Shown: positions 12,051 through 25,282 of the stretch, one piece after another
Layout of the letters: the number at the start of each line of letters is the position of its first letter
Numbering within the stretch: position 1 is the first letter of the stretch
Origin: Bretschneidera sinensis
Taxonomy: Eukaryota; Streptophyta; Magnoliopsida; Brassicales; Akaniaceae
NCBI GenBank assembly: GCA_023935145.1
Contig: CM043698.1
Location: forward strand, 86,927,501-86,991,500
Direction: 5' to 3'
DNA length: 64,000 nt
Notes under the pieces: generated by a model
Databases searched by the model: none
What the model saw: only the letters and a program-made list of their open reading frames with translations
Told to the model about the DNA's origin: nothing
Translations under genes and position numbers: made by a program

Positions 12051-15000
12051 TCACACAAATCTGTTAAATGGCTTCCTCCCAACTGTGGCAGGCATAGGAA
12101 CGGCTGAATCCACACTCAAATTCCCTATTGATTGAAGAGACTGGTGCTTATCAAGAACCCTTTGAGAGCTAGAATCCTTGTTAGAAAAAAAAAAGCCTTT
12201 ATTCCACTTGAAAGATCCAATGCCTTGCGTTAAAGGGAATGAAAGTCTCCTTTTCTCACTTGTCGGAGTCCCTGGAAACCTCTCCTTTGGATTACTACTA
12301 GCTCTCACTTTGGCTTTAGCTGAGACTGTAGGAGTCATGTAGTTGGGAAACGAAAACGGCGGGCAGCTCATGAGGCTATCGTCGTCCTTTAGTGGCAAGT
12401 CATAAGGAGAATTATCTCCAGTAGCTCTGGCTCTCGAATACTTCGAAAAGTTTGAATTCTGTGCTTGTGGGGTTCTACTTGAAGGTGGAGTTCGTGCATG
12501 TTTTGTCATTGTCAGTATTGTGGATTTTGAAGATTTTGGCGTAGGAGTATCCATATTATCGAACCCAAAATGTTGTTGCTTGTAGTTGCTGGACAGTGGC
12601 TGCGGGCTAGGCTTCAGCTCAGAATTTGGTCTTGGTGGTGTAAGTTGGAAGCTCTTCATGGGTTGGCTTTCAGAAGGATTAGTAGGAGTAAGCTGATGTT
12701 CTAACCAGTTCCACCACCATGGAAATCCACCAGTTCGGATATCTGACAGAGCAGTTTGAGCAGACTTACGAATCGTTTTCCACAACTGGTGACAAAAACG
12801 ATACCCAACTTTATTAGCAGAAAAAACGTAACACTGCAAGGCAAATAATCTACTCTTTCACTTGTGAAAGTAATTCAAGAAAATCAGAACACTATGACCA
12901 AGGAAATGAAGGTGAAGTATAGCAGCGGTTTTTTTTTTTTTTTTTTAAATTTCCAGCCTAGCAGTGAAACGATTTACAGTTTAGTTTATGGTGTTTGAAA
13001 CGGTTTATGATAAAACAGCATGACGTTATAAACTGTTTAGTGTTTGGTAAAACAACAGTAAAAACAATTTTCTGAGATAAATTCAAATTTTTAGAAGTAG
13101 AAACCATTTCATAAACAGTTAAAAGGGTGTTTGGCCTAGCTCTATTTATAGGAAGCATAAACCATTTCATAAACTCTCTCAACGGTAATAGCAGATAGGG
13201 TTACGAGAGTACCTGGTGGGAATATGCATAGGCCATGGCTCTGTCTCTCTTGATGAGTGCCTCCACTTTTCTCTGTAGCCTTGCCTCTACTTCCTCTTTC
13301 GTTAGCAAGCTATCATCCCAGTCTTCATTATTACCTGCCTTGGACTATACCAGTGTTTTCAATAATTAATGCCTCTTAGTTTTAATAAAATTACAAAGAT
13401 CAAAGCAAGTTTCTGTACTAGAACCAAAAAGAGCTGTTATCTATCAGATAAGGATAATTTTTTTTATTTTTTATTTTTAAAGATGGGGCCTAATGGGGGT
13501 TGCTTTATGGGCACAGAAAGTTGTAGCTGCTTAGCAGATAGGAAACTAGGAATATAACCACCAAGAGAACTTATGGAAACTTACAGCTTGGCTCATGATC
13601 CATTTGCCCAAGGTATTCTCTACTTCTTTATCATTCCCATATTGAGCTTGGTGTCGGGCTTGGTTTTCTAACATTTGGATCCTACGTGACTGAATCTGGG
13701 ATTGAACCCGGACCAGGAGCTGCATGTATTTCATGGCATTCATTGTTTGGCGTTTCACATTCTGTCCTCTCACCACTCCTTGAAGCCTCACCAGACCCTT
13801 CAGAGCCCTAAAGCTTCTCCTTGCCTACATAACACGCACCACTTTATATCAGTTGAGGTCTTGTTCAAATTCGACGCAGAGCATGTTAACACAAGGGGGT
13901 CTATCCATAAATAACGCAAAAAACAGTTTTTTTTCTTTTCATTATTCATAATTTCCAATTTTAATTGCTAGATGCATCACAGCGGTCACTGACACTTTGA
14001 TGATTGTGCATAAATTTATCCAATCAACAAAGGAACGAAGAATCTTACCATATAACCTCTATAGGCTGCTTGGATCTTAGTAGCTGAAGCATGGTGGTTC
14101 CTGAGAGTCGGCTCCGATCTGTATCCAATCTCCCTACAGCGCTGAACAACGCTCGGAGAAGCAACCCTCGGAGAAGCAGCTCTTGGAGAAGTAACACTTG
14201 AAGAAGCAGCTCTCGGAGAAGTAGCTCTTGGAGAAGTTAAACTAGGTGAAGTGATCCTTTGAGAAGGAACCCGAGGAGAAGCAGTTCTATGAGGCACAAA
14301 AGGCAGCGTTTTTGGTTGCTCAGGAGGAGTGGGAGGCCTGAAAATTAATTTATGCTCTCTTTCAGCTTCCCCCAAAATTTTCTCAATACTGCTTGGCTCT
14401 CTGAACAGGGGAATAAATGGATTGGTTTCTCCACACCTTAGTTTCCCTAGCCCTTTCTTCTTCTTTTCTTTTGTGCTCTTCCTGTCTGATTCCTGCACTG
14501 GCAGCAAAAGAAGCTCAGGTATCTTTTACTCCTTGGCTTTTATGAGCAAATCCAGCTACATTTACAGCTTATAAAAGCAAGAACTACATATTTCAAACTT
14601 AAATCATGAATCCCAGCAGATCTCACCAAACTTGTCCGAGGATTTTCCTTATTCTCGTAAACAACAGTAGAACTCAACAGCTGACCATAGAAGGAAAGCG
14701 ACCGCAAAGCAGAATTGCTCATAATGTGAGACTTTCGACTTTATTATTATGCATTATGAATGCGAAATGACATCCCCAATCCATATACTTATGATAAATT
14801 TCACACAATTTAGTCCGTCATGCATCATTCAAAATCTTTTCAAACATCATATACATAAAATACTTCATCGATGTTCCAACTTCAGTCCAGAAACAACCAC
14901 CTGCTTCTTGTGAGGACTTAAAATCAGGCTGGCAATTTTATTCTTTCCAATTACTGATGTAAGCACCATAATACCAATTCCAGTTTCATTTTTTGGCGGT

Positions 15001-15143
15001 TTCAAAAAACTAATATAAAAAATTCTGAAAAATAAAGAGCACTTAATTTCAATACGAAGTTCGCTTACAATGCCTAGCTTCTCCTTGGAGTGGGGACTAA
15101 ATACCCTTTTGATTGCAGAAAACCAACTCCCTTTCTTTCCCAT
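12051..15143 (-). CDS. IQD: IQ67-domain (IQD) calmodulin-binding protein, IQD13/IQD14-like, 541 aa
   Basis: Five coding exons run on the minus strand: 15143-15069, 14492-14049, 13824-13585, 13344-13213 and 12785-12051. All are joined in phase 0 with GT-AG introns and total 541 codons. The N-terminus MGKKGSWFSAIKRVFSPHSK is the IQD signature. A basic KEKKKKGLGK segment follows, then a Ser-Pro-Arg-rich stretch at about residues 95-140. The IQ67 domain starts near residue 161 (ATKIQAAYRGYM) and its first IQ motif is split by the intron at 14048-13825, the conserved position in the family. LVRLQGVVRGQNVKRQ and LLVRVQSQIQSRRIQM supply the further calmodulin-binding repeats. The C-terminal YMTPTVSAKAKVRA segment matches the DUF4005 region. 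Family members are microtubule- or nucleus-associated calmodulin scaffolds. The frame is intact. Confidence 0.93.
12940..13190. repeat. MITE-like insertion in the last IQD intron
   Basis: Inside the intron 12786-13212 the motif GTGTTTGR recurs (about 12990, 13041 and 13127) along with ACCATTTCATAAAC, found twice (about 13105 and 13158). TTTGGCCTAGCTCTATTTATAGG near the right side recalls hAT-type MITE ends, and CCAGCCTAGCAG at about 12954 is a poor inverse match. Termini and target duplication are not clear. Confidence 0.3.
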
Positions 15144-15447
15144 GTTCCTAGCATTACCGTTGTACCTGTAAAGAGAAATGAGCAAAACATTTTAGTATTT
15201 GCAGGTTCAGTACACATGCATGCACCCATTTGACTGTATCCACCAATGCGTATGTCTTTCAAAATAAAATTTATGTCTCATAGCAAATAGTGTTTGGAGT
15301 ATGACAACAACGAAACAATAATTAATCAAGATAATATTAAAACATAATAATTTTGCAGAGTTCATCATGGTGACGACTACAAAACCTTATCATTTTATAA
15401 AATTATGGAGCAAAATAGCGAACTAAACCAACAATTACATAAGCATA

Positions 15448-15535
15448 TGGTTTAAGTATAGCCCGATTGGTAACACACCTCTCCTCTAAAAACGGTCCAA
15501 ATCCCCCACCCCCAATTATATTAAAAGGAAAAAAC
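15448..15535 (+). repeat. SINE-like tRNA-derived fragment
   Basis: TATAGCCCGATTGGTAA resembles an RNA polymerase III A box and GGTCCAAATCC a B box about 35 bases further on. A CCCCCACCCCC stretch and an A-rich end follow. Many plant SINEs have this design. It lies in the IQD leader intron. No target duplication was found. Confidence 0.45.
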
Positions 15536-16178
15536 AATTAAGTAACCATAAGAAGATGCCATAATTCTTCTCTCAGTTACTGTTTATGGAGCTTTTATTG
15601 TTAAGGAGGAACTAGTAGATTTTAAGATCATAATAACTCTAGGGAAAAAGGTCAAGAATTGAACTCCTGCTAGAATTTTCAAGATAAAACTAGGTTGCAG
15701 CTTGATCGATTGATAACAAGATGGCCACAACACTATCTCAATTTTTCAACCAAGAAAAACAAGCAAAAGAAAAAAGAAGGAAAGAAATAAGCTCAAACCC
15801 TTTCAGAGGCAAGATAAGAAGAAAACAGGGGAATCTTCAAATTGGATTCTAGTTCTATGTTTAAGGAACAAAGATACCCTCCATGCTTTTCACTTGATAC
15901 AACAAAATAATTAGGGTTTAATTCTAATTTAGTAAAGACCTAGGTTTAAGGTAAGGAATCAACAATATCTCTTATGTACAAACAAAAACATATTGCCTAA
16001 GCAAAATTATCTACTTAAACACCTATGAGAGAGAAACCCATTTTTAATAATAAAAATTATGAAACAAATCACTGACAATCTAAATAAACTTCCTCTGGAC
16101 AAGAACTGTCTAACATCTGGAGAACTAAAAAGTTCTGCCAGGAGAAGAAAATCACAGAATATATAGAGACAGAAGGGA

Positions 16179-16194
16179 AGAGAGAGAGAGAGAG
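16179..16194. repeat. (AG)8 microsatellite
   Basis: Sixteen bases of alternating AG lie in the proposed IQD leader intron. It is a potential polymorphic marker. Confidence 0.85.
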
Positions 16195-16649
16195 CTGTTG
16201 TGAATTCTGTAATTCAAGAGTAAAGATGTTAAATTCTTCCAAAGAAAATAAATCCTCCGACAATTATTCTCTATGGAAACAGCACCTAACTTCGAAGACC
16301 AAGGGGATCCAAAGAAAGAATTTTAAGAAGGAAAATAGCCTTAAATATGACAACCAAACTCCACAAAAAAAACCATTGAAGTTATTAAAATACGCTCATT
16401 TATATCTCCAACAAAATCATAATTTACACATCCCAGAAAAGGACTAACAAGATCATGAAATACAATAATTAACAGCAAACCCAAAAGTTCACATGAATTA
16501 AAAACACCATGAAAAGTTGTACCTTATAGGAAGATGGCCTTCAAATTTTCCAACAAAGACTCCTTCAAAAAGCTGTTGTCAAGCAAAAGAAGGAGCAGCC
16601 AGAGAAGACCCTTTCTCTCCTACCCTCCCTCCCCTTTACTATAGATCAT

Positions 16650-19600
16650 GCTTCTTCTTTTTCTTCTTAATTTACAAGTCTTTGTTAGTAGCTTTTACAT
16701 AGTTTGTGTTTATATTCTTTTTGGTTTTATTTTAACAAGTAGTATTTCTATTTCTCTCTCTTTATAAATTAGAACTTTAAATCTGGTTCTTGCGTGTATG
16801 AATTTACTTTTCTTTCCTTTACTACCTTTAACCTTTTGTTGGATTTATATATTTTTTTTTCTTTTATGGTTGATGATCATCATTTTGATGGGGAGAGGTT
16901 GGCCATTTTCTCACTCAATGTGCCCAACTTCAACAAACTTTACTTAAATGGGAAGACTACTTTGGACAGCAACCACGTCCACTGATTAAACGGTTAGGTT
17001 TGGTAGTATTATAATTAATTATTTATTTATTGTTAAATATTAATCCTTATTACGTTACTAGGATTATCACTTAGATCTTATATGTGTAATTTTTATGGAA
17101 GAATTTTATGCGACTCATAAATAAAAATCATACATATAGTTAATCACTCTTGATGGAAAAATGATTTGACTTGGTTACAGGATGATCACGTAATCTATTT
17201 TCAAATACTTTGATATGATAATTTAAGTAGAAATTTATCTTTACAGTTGAAAGATCATTCTCTATGAAATTCGAGATATAAAAATGTTAATCCTAACAAA
17301 ATTTAAAGTCCAGAGGTTATATCTCAATAATATCATATTTTGAAAATTCAAACAAAAAGCACATCAATAAAGAAACAATTACCCTCAAAAAAAAAAAAAA
17401 AAACATAAAAAGAAAGAGACCAAAAGAAATAACAACAATAATAATAAAAACTCTAAATACAAAAAGAAAGCATGTAAAAAACAAAAAACTATTTCAATTA
17501 TCTTCTCCTTTTAAATAACTCTTCACATCGGTATAATTTTTTTTTTTTTTTATATCGATATTAAACAATCATTGACTTAATCGTTTTTCCCGAAAGGCAA
17601 CGCTCCAAAAAAATCTTTTATGCAAGTATCTATTAACCCCAAGCGAAGAGATATTCCACATCTTACCTCTTTACGCAGGAACGACTCTAAAACAATATTA
17701 GGGCCAACAAAGATAAGTCATCCCGCGTCATTTTGTTGTTGGCATCAACAAAAATTAAAGACTTTAATAATTTTATTCAACAAAGCTTAATTCTTATTAT
17801 TTCTCTACGCTCCTTTATTAGCCCGTGTGTTTCACGCTCAAATAGAAACTTGTCAAGCTGTTTCTTCTTTATACTTTATTTGTGTTTGTGCTGCTCATGT
17901 GAAATGATGAAATGTTTTGGGTACGATGCCACGTTTGTCGAATCTTAATGGTTTAACCAATTTTACATATTATTTTATTTTTTACACAAAATTTTAATGT
18001 ATAATGATTTTTTTTTAATAGGGGTTGGGTTTCGAATTCTGTTCCATAACATAGATTTTGATGTCTCATTTCAATACATCAAAGACAACATAAATAATCA
18101 TTTTGACTACTCTTTAAGTCAGTTTTATATAAATGGCCGAGAAAGCTCCATTTTCTATTTTCTTTCTGATCCTTGATCTTTTATGTTTACAAGCTTCATT
18201 GTTTGACCATGACATGATTCAGATAAAGATATGGTACTACTGTATTTGTTTGTGCATTAGCCGAACATTTCTTAACGAAAATTCAAGTTCAGGTTAAGTC
18301 CAAGTCTATATTCCTCCTTTTGTAAATTATTTTTGGGTCAAGCCCAAGTCGTAATGAGCTTCCTAGATCTGAGCTCACCCATTTTCTAGCCATTTCTGAT
18401 GCTTTTATTTTAGAGTCATAAGTATCCTTGGGAGAAAAGAAATCTATTCATACCCAAAAACGAAAATTTTATAATTTATTAGTTTCATAAGAATTTTACT
18501 TTTTTGTGTTTTGTGATATGGTCTTTTAATTGAGCAATGGAAATGTTTGTGCTATTAGAGTAGTTACCACAAATTTATTATCTATCACATAACAATGTGT
18601 TTGGGACACCCGGTATTGAAGGGATAAGAGGAAAGGGAAGGAGAAGAAAGAGGTTGGATACTACCAGGGATATGGAGCCAAGAATTTTAATTTGAGGGAG
18701 TGGAGATACTTAACGTAGAAAATATTATTATTATCTCAAAAAAAATATATATGAAATTTAAAATGATGTCTTTTTATTTTTAGATAATATTTTTCACTTG
18801 AAAGAACAAACAAATAAATAAACTAACCTATTAGGGATTTTTTTTTCTAACAAAACAATCCATTATAAGGAACAGAAGTACTATTTTTTAGTGTTAAAAA
18901 CGTACTATTTTTTGCTCAATTAAAAAATCAGTTACACTAGTGTGCATTGCATTAAGTTAAGCCAAGATTTAATTTAAAGATTTTGGTTCTTTGGAGGAAA
19001 TAAAAGTGTTCAATTAAAATAGATTCATGTGTGTTAGGCTTTTTAAGTCATTCAACTTTCTTGTTAGATTTCACATCATTACATTCTTCCGATGTAATAG
19101 CAATCTTAAACTCGTCAAACAACACCAAAGATTTGACGTCTCTATTCCAAAAAAATTAAAAATACAATATATATATATATCACATTTAAGTAATATAATT
19201 ATCCATATAAAAAATAATATAATTAATTATCATCAATTAAAAATAAAAATAATTACGAGAGAAAAGATGAAGAAAAATAAAAATACCTATATTCACATTT
19301 CAAATTTGAAAAAAAAAAATTAAAGGAAAGCTCAAACATACCAATTGTCATTATCTTCAAAATTGTTTCTAATTTTCCCTTAAGAATGTCAAAAAGTACA
19401 AAAGAGAAAAAATTTACTAACTTTTCCTTTTTAAGACTCGTCAGTCGTAAAGAACAAAGGAACCAACATATATAATAGAGTGAGATTGTAGGAGTTAAAG
19501 ACTTTAGAAGTCCATTTTTTTGGTGTTAAAAATCCAAATTTTACATGCATTTATTAGCTACTTTCTAATTTTGGGGGGCGAGTGACACTACATCAGTGTA

Positions 19601-20976
19601 CATACCTCCGCCGTTGGATATCATCCCTTGTTTGGGAGGTTTTTTTTTTATTAATAGGAAGGAGAAGAGGGTTGGAGGAATTTAAAACCCAAGTTTTAAA
19701 GATGCAGTTAGGTTGCGGCAACGTGGGCAAATACATGAAGAAAGTAAAGGTAGTGTTTTCCATAAGGTAAAAGGCTTGGTGAAATCAGAAGGAAAATGGG
19801 AAAGAGGCGGAAACATAATGTCAAAATGGTATCTAAGGATCATGAATTAGATTAAAGGGAGACAGTTCACAACACAAACACTCCAGTTTTGGAGCTTCAA
19901 GATACAAGTTTTAGTTCATGTATGAGTGATTATTCATGGTTAGAAGAAGAATACAAGGTTAGCTCCATGAAAGTTGTTACTAATAAACAGGGTAAAAGAA
20001 TGAGAACTGAGTTGCAACCCAAGTGTTCACAAAAGAGAAGACTACAATGACATGTCTCGTGCCATCAACAACTAAATCAAGTGGAAAGCTTTAATCTGAG
20101 TTGTGGAGATGGATTTGGTTGTTCTATGGTGGATTGGGCTCTCAACAAGGTTTTCGAAACCCACATGAATTGAAGTCTTGTTGTTGCTTAACCATGATGC
20201 GACTTGGACAGATTCATATCTTTTGATGCGAAATTTAAGGAGTTGTTTTCCCATCAAATCACGCTTCAATAGAATTTCAGTTGCTTATGTTTTCTGGTTT
20301 TTGTTGCTTATATGTTTTTGTTGCTTATATGTTCAGTTGTGCTTTTTTTCCGTGCATATGTTTATGTTTCATGTTTTACCTTGGTCCCATTTATGTTTTT
20401 TTTTAAAATAAACTTTTTATTTAGGAATCATAGTACAAATTCAAAACAAATATAAAAGATAACCAGACTGATCTCAACAGTCCCACAAAAACAAAACAAA
20501 AACATAGAAACAACAAAAAAGCTTGCAGACATCTTTTATAAAAAAACGAGGAGAGCCCTTGCAGCTTATAACCAGACTGATCATTCCACAAGATCATCTT
20601 TTAATATCAGACCTCCAAACTATCAGTTCTGTAAACTCTTTTTTTTTTTGTAAGTGAGTCTGTCATATCTTTGATTTCTCCCATATTTTAGCATTAGAAG
20701 CTAGGATAGTATGTATTCTATTTCTCTAAGTAATGATATTGTTTTCTTTTGTTAAAAAAATAATTTGAGGGTATACAAAGGGGATTGAGGGTTATTGTTA
20801 TATATTGTGCAATTTCAACTTTATTCTTTTCTTAATGATTTAAATTCTATAATAAAGGATATACTTATAATATCACAATAATAACCTATTGATGGGCACT
20901 ATGGTGGATCGGTAGTGCTGCCACGTCTCTAGAGTGCGAACAAGAGTATAAAGTTCTTTGTTATAAATGGAGTAAA
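16650..20976. other. Gene-free AT-rich intergenic region
   Basis: No gene is supported. Short ORFs (for example 17733-17948, 19027-19323 and 20178-20411) have no domain and biased AT composition. Features seen are homopolymer runs (A run near 17390, T run near 17540), an (AT)n near 19170, and a sequence at about 20690-20765 ending in an A run that may be a LINE tail. Upstream regulatory DNA of the IQD gene probably lies at the left side. Confidence 0.5.
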
Positions 20977-21280
20977 TCAGGGCTTCTCACTGAAGAAGGC
21001 TATGGGCCACCTATCTTGCATCAAAACGGCTCCAATTCCTATTCCCGAGGCATCACATTCAATCTCAAAAGTTTTGTTAAAGTTAGGTAATTCTAACACA
21101 GGTGCAGAACATAATCTTTTTTTAATAGTAGCAAATGCATTCGCTTGATCAATCCCCCAATGAAATCCAACATTTCTTTTAATTATTTCATTGAGTGGTG
21201 CAACAATGGTGCTAAAATCCTTAACAAAACGCCTATAAAAGCTAGCTAAACCATGAAAGCTTCTTACCTCAGTGACGTCT
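20977..21280 (-). pseudogene. Old gypsy pol fragment (RT end to RNase H start)
   Basis: On the minus strand [20 protein letters not shown] and [15 protein letters not shown] are the RT connection and first RNase H acidic motif of a Ty3/gypsy element, ending at FFSEKP. It stops abruptly at 21280/21281 where the Tekay LTR begins, which shows it was the target of that insertion. The left edge is truncated near 20970. The missing upstream RT is not found on the far side of the Tekay element, where copia sequence lies instead. Confidence 0.85.
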
Positions 21281-21344
21281 TGTAATACCCGTATTTGTAA
21301 AGTAAGGGTAAATAAGTACTTTAATAAATATAATATAGAGTTAA

Positions 21345-21390
<46 letters not shown>

Positions 21391-23179
21391 GAAAGATTTA
21401 ATTTTTATAAAACAATTCTTTTAAAAAAAAACGTGGCAACACCTGTTGCCAAAAGAGACTTGTAGTGTTGCATGTAAGACAGCACTACAATTTCGTTGCA
21501 GCATATTGGGGGAGGGGATGCTGAGTATTTGTTTCAAAATTTGGTATATATATATATAACATTAGTTTATTTTATTACTTACCAAATCATGTTTGATTTT
21601 CCTTCAACTACGATTCAAATTACTCTTTCTTTAAACACTTGGGGACTGAAAGAAAGGTTGAAAGAGTAAAATTTTGAAGAGGTTTACAGGAGAATTTTAT
21701 AAAAAATCACGAGAAGCTTTAAGAAAAACAAAAGGCAATAATGTGAAATTTATTTTTGAAATTTTAGCATACATGAAATTTCTTGGAATTCAAAGTGAAA
21801 ATTTTCAAAGGGTGTGAATTATAGAAGAATTGAAGAATAAATTAGAAATTTAATATAAATATTATGCCAAGTGTTAACGATCAGCAACCAGGGAAAATTG
21901 TTGAGAGGAGCAAGAAAGGCAAGGAGGTAATCCATGGATAGCCCTAAGTGCTATGTGGTGAGTTAGATTTACTTTAAGTAATCAAGATAAATATGAAATA
22001 TATAGTAATAGTATTAAAATAAATTATTAACTTATGCTTTGGTGGTAAATGAAAAATTGGTTGATAGGTATGATAGGAATAATGGATGTATAGAAAATTA
22101 TTATATGAGAAGTAATATTATTAGAATAATGAGTCAATTTAATATTAAAAGTGATAAATGAAGTTCTTGACGAGCTATGGTTGATGATTTGATATGATTT
22201 ATGAGGAGAAGAATTTAGTGGAATTTTTCAAATAATAATTTGAGAATAATCAGGATAGCTAGTTTAAATGTCTGAATACATGCTTGTTTTTATTTTATTA
22301 TTCATATGCATATTCATATCATTATTCATATGCATATGCATGAAATAAAGGAACCGGGAGGGCAGCTGGTCTAAATGAGAATAAAAGAATCGAAAAAACA
22401 GTCGGTCTAAATGAGAATGAAAGAATGAGAAGACAGCCAGTCTAAGATAAAAACATGTCGACATGTGGGAAGACATTCCCAATAATAATAACATTTAACT
22501 TCACGCATTGCATTTGCTTTAAATATTGATTGTTATTGCTTGATATGTTAAAGTACTATTTATGATTGTAAATCTATTGATAGAGGAATGAGTCTCATAG
22601 AGAGACAAATATGCTAAGAAAGAAATATGGAAATATGTCTGATGAGTAACTTAAGAAGATATTGTGTAATATAGGAATTATGAAATTGAGTAGTGATTAC
22701 ATAATATTGTTATTGAATTATTTGAGGAAAAATATGAATGAATATCGGAAGATTTTTTAGAAGTAATTGAATTATAAGATGTAACTGGGAGTATAAAATT
22801 GAATACTTCTAGTAAATTTAATTTACTGAGCTTGTGAAGCTCACTCCTCATTGTACAATTATTTCAGGTAGCAGGCATGACAGATAGTTTGGTGAGTTGA
22901 GATTCAGACAAAGTCGTTATCTGTAAGCCACGTGCGGTCCACATCCACAGAGTAATGAGAAAATAAAATAAAAATTTATTTGTAAATATTCATGCATATT
23001 ACATTGTATAAAATGTTTAAATCAAGATCAGAATGATATATCTCCCCTGTTAAGGGTTGAGGATTGATGTAAACATTTCTGTTGGTATTATTTTATTGTT
23101 GCATATATGTGTCATGCTGGGATTTTCAAAATATGACAACACCGTCTTGGGGGTGGCCAACTCGGGATGGGTTGTTATA
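21281..23179 (+). repeat. Tekay 5' LTR (about 1.9 kb)
   Basis: It starts TGTAATACCCGTATTTGTAA directly after the old gypsy fragment. The same start reappears at 34179 as the 3' LTR. It ends near GGGTTGTTATA (CA probably mutated to TA), six bases before the primer site. A long (AT)n tract lies at 21348-21384. No gene is inside. Confidence 0.78.
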
Positions 23180-23184
23180 ATTTT

Positions 23185-23196
23185 TGGTATCAGAGC
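23185..23196 (+). other. Primer binding site, initiator tRNA-Met type
   Basis: TGGTATCAGAGC is the standard sequence complementary to the 3' end of initiator tRNA-Met used by chromoviruses. It lies just inside the 5' LTR. Confidence 0.88.
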
Positions 23197-23282
23197 ATTA
23201 GGTTTTATGATTCTGTAGACTGCATGAGAACTTAAAGAAGTAGAAGATCTAAATAAACTATATTTTAATGCAGAGTCTAAGG

Positions 23283-24542
23283 ATGACATGTGGACGTGCT
23301 AGAGCTAGAGGTAGAATTCAAAATCAGAGGGGATGTGGTAGACCCCTAATATTTAGAAGAACTGAAACATAGGGGAAAGTTAAGTCTGTGGTTCCTGTGA
23401 GGGAACATATTGATAGTGCAACGGGTACTAGTAGAGTTAAGTGAGAATCTGAGGTTAGGAAGGATGAATTAAGAGAAGCTCTTAATCATACTATAGAAAT
23501 GATGAATATAGCAAAAGAAATGACTGATAATCTGCAGAAGAGATTAGAGGAAAGGGGTATAGTAGAACCTGATATGGTGAGACGAGAGGTTTATGAGGGA
23601 GAATGTGTGTTTGCACGTGAGATGCAAGGGGATTGTTTTGTGAGATTTCTTAAGTTTAACCCAGTCTTTTAGAGAATCTATAAATCCTGTAGAAGCTGAG
23701 TAGTGAATTAGACATGTTGAGAAATATTTTGAAGTCTTACCAGTGACAGATAGACAGAAGGTTGCTTTTGCTTCATTTATGCTGGAAAGTGAGGCTTCAC
23801 AATGGTAAGAAGATATTCTGACTAGGGTGAGTACACAGGTGGTACAACCTTTAACTTGGAGTAAGTTTAAGGAGGAGTTCTTTGTGAAATACTTTCTAGC
23901 TACATTTCGAACCCAACAAGAGAGATATTTTATTCACTTAAGGCAGCGTACCTTATCGGTGGTAGAGTATGATAGTAGATTTATAGCTCTGTCAAGGTTC
24001 TTACCTAAGTTAGTGAATATGGAGGAGAGGAAATGTAAAAAATTTTAGACGGGTTGCATTACGAAATTCGATCTAAACTCTCTTACATGGGCATAGGGAA
24101 TTATGCTATACTGGTGGATAAAGCATTACAGATTGAGAAGGATTTGATGGAGTTTAGAGGTAAGAGAGATTGGTTGAAGAAGTCTAGATTTGAGGGACCT
24201 AGATGTGGTAGCAGTATGGGTGTACAGGGCGGGAGACCATCCCAGAAAGGGCGTTCTTTATCACAAAGAATTATAATGCAGAGTCAGAGGCAAGTAAGAC
24301 CTGTTACTTCTGTAGCTCAGAGTAATACCGCTGGGATCTCTAGATTTGGAAGACAGACTATGGAAATTGGGAGTTATGGTAGAAGAGTAAGTATGCCACT
24401 AGAGGGAAGTGGTAATCTGATGTATGATCGAGAGTCAAAGGTTTGCTTTAGATGTAATCAAATGGGGCATCTATCTCGGAATTGCCCTATGCAAATATGC
24501 TTTGTATGTGGTAAGAGATGACATATTGCTGTAGATTGTCTA
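23283..24542 (+). pseudogene. Tekay gag with two zinc knuckles
   Basis: ATG at 23283 starts MTCGRARARGR, followed by stops near 23370, 23440 and 23670 and frame changes. The capsid region is readable at 23827-24048 (LTWSKFKEEFFVKYF) and 24054-24521. A CCHC knuckle (CFRCNQMGHLSRNC) lies at about 24448-24489. A second, broken by a stop (CFVCGKR-stop-HIAVDC), follows at about 24498. Gag forms the particle and binds RNA in the family. This copy cannot be translated whole. Confidence 0.85.
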
Positions 24543-25282
24543 GTGGGGAAATCTGCTGACGTAGGCGTTGGAAGTGTTGGGAGAAGACCAATGGAGAGAA
24601 GTGGTGGATCAGGGAGTGTGCGGGGCAAAGGTCGAAGATTAGTAGCTGAGAGAGGATGTGGCAGCCAGTTTCAGTCCATAAACAGCAGAGTCTATGCATT
24701 GACCCAACAGGATGCACAAACCACTCCTAATGTTATTATGGGTATGATATCTATCATTGGTAGGCCTATTGGATTATTGATTGATCTTAGTGCAACCCAT
24801 TCTTTTGCATCTAGTAGTTATATGAAATCTATTGATGCTAGTGCTAGTCCTTTGATGCATGCGATTATTGTTGAGGTTCCTATTAGAGATAGGGTTATTA
24901 TCAGGATAATTTATCTAGGTTGTGTGATTAGTATTGCTGACAGAGAATTTGAAGTTGATTTATTGCCTTTAGATATGACAAATTTTAATTTAATTCTGGG
25001 GATGAATTGGTTATCTGCATATCATGCTTAGGTAGATTGTTTTAGGAAAAATGTGGTGTTCAAGATACCTGGACATGAGGAGTTTAATATTCAGGGAGAA
25101 CGTAAGATACTTGCTAACTGTCTTATTTCTGCCTTAACTGCTAGTAAATGGTTGAAGAAGAGTTGTGAGAGGTATTTGGCATATGTGGTGGATTCTAGCA
25201 AGGAAAGTAAGAAGTTAGAAGAAATTTTGGTAGTGAAAGATTTTTCTGACGTATTCCCTGAGGAGTTGTCTGGTTTACCTCT
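24543..25282 (+). pseudogene. Tekay protease and start of RT
   Basis: The protease is open at 24543-25031 with LLIDLSATHSFASS. The catalytic triplet normally read as DSG is here DLS, so the aspartic protease is likely dead. After a stop at 25029-25031, the RT lead-in is open from 25053 and contains DVFPEELSGLP. It is cut at 25282 by the LTR of the inserted Athila element. Removing the insert rejoins the frame at 31289. Confidence 0.85.

Larger units (their letters stand above)
15165..16640 (-). other. Probable IQD 5' leader: leader exon(s) and leader intron
   Basis: Reading the minus strand, a pyrimidine-rich acceptor (CATTTCTCTTTACAG) ends at 15166, so the ATG exon begins at 15165. A good donor (CCTATAAG then GTACAAC) ends an upstream leader exon at 16523, which extends to roughly 16640 in purine-rich sequence. 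The implied intron is 1.36 kb. A second possible internal leader exon ends near 15800. The transcription start is not defined, and transcript reads would decide. Confidence 0.45.

Noticed and set aside
19582..20411. Possible diverged LINE or host gene, with MGKRRKHN-like starts
   Set aside because: Frames are short and interrupted, and no motif could be placed. Recorded as intergenic.
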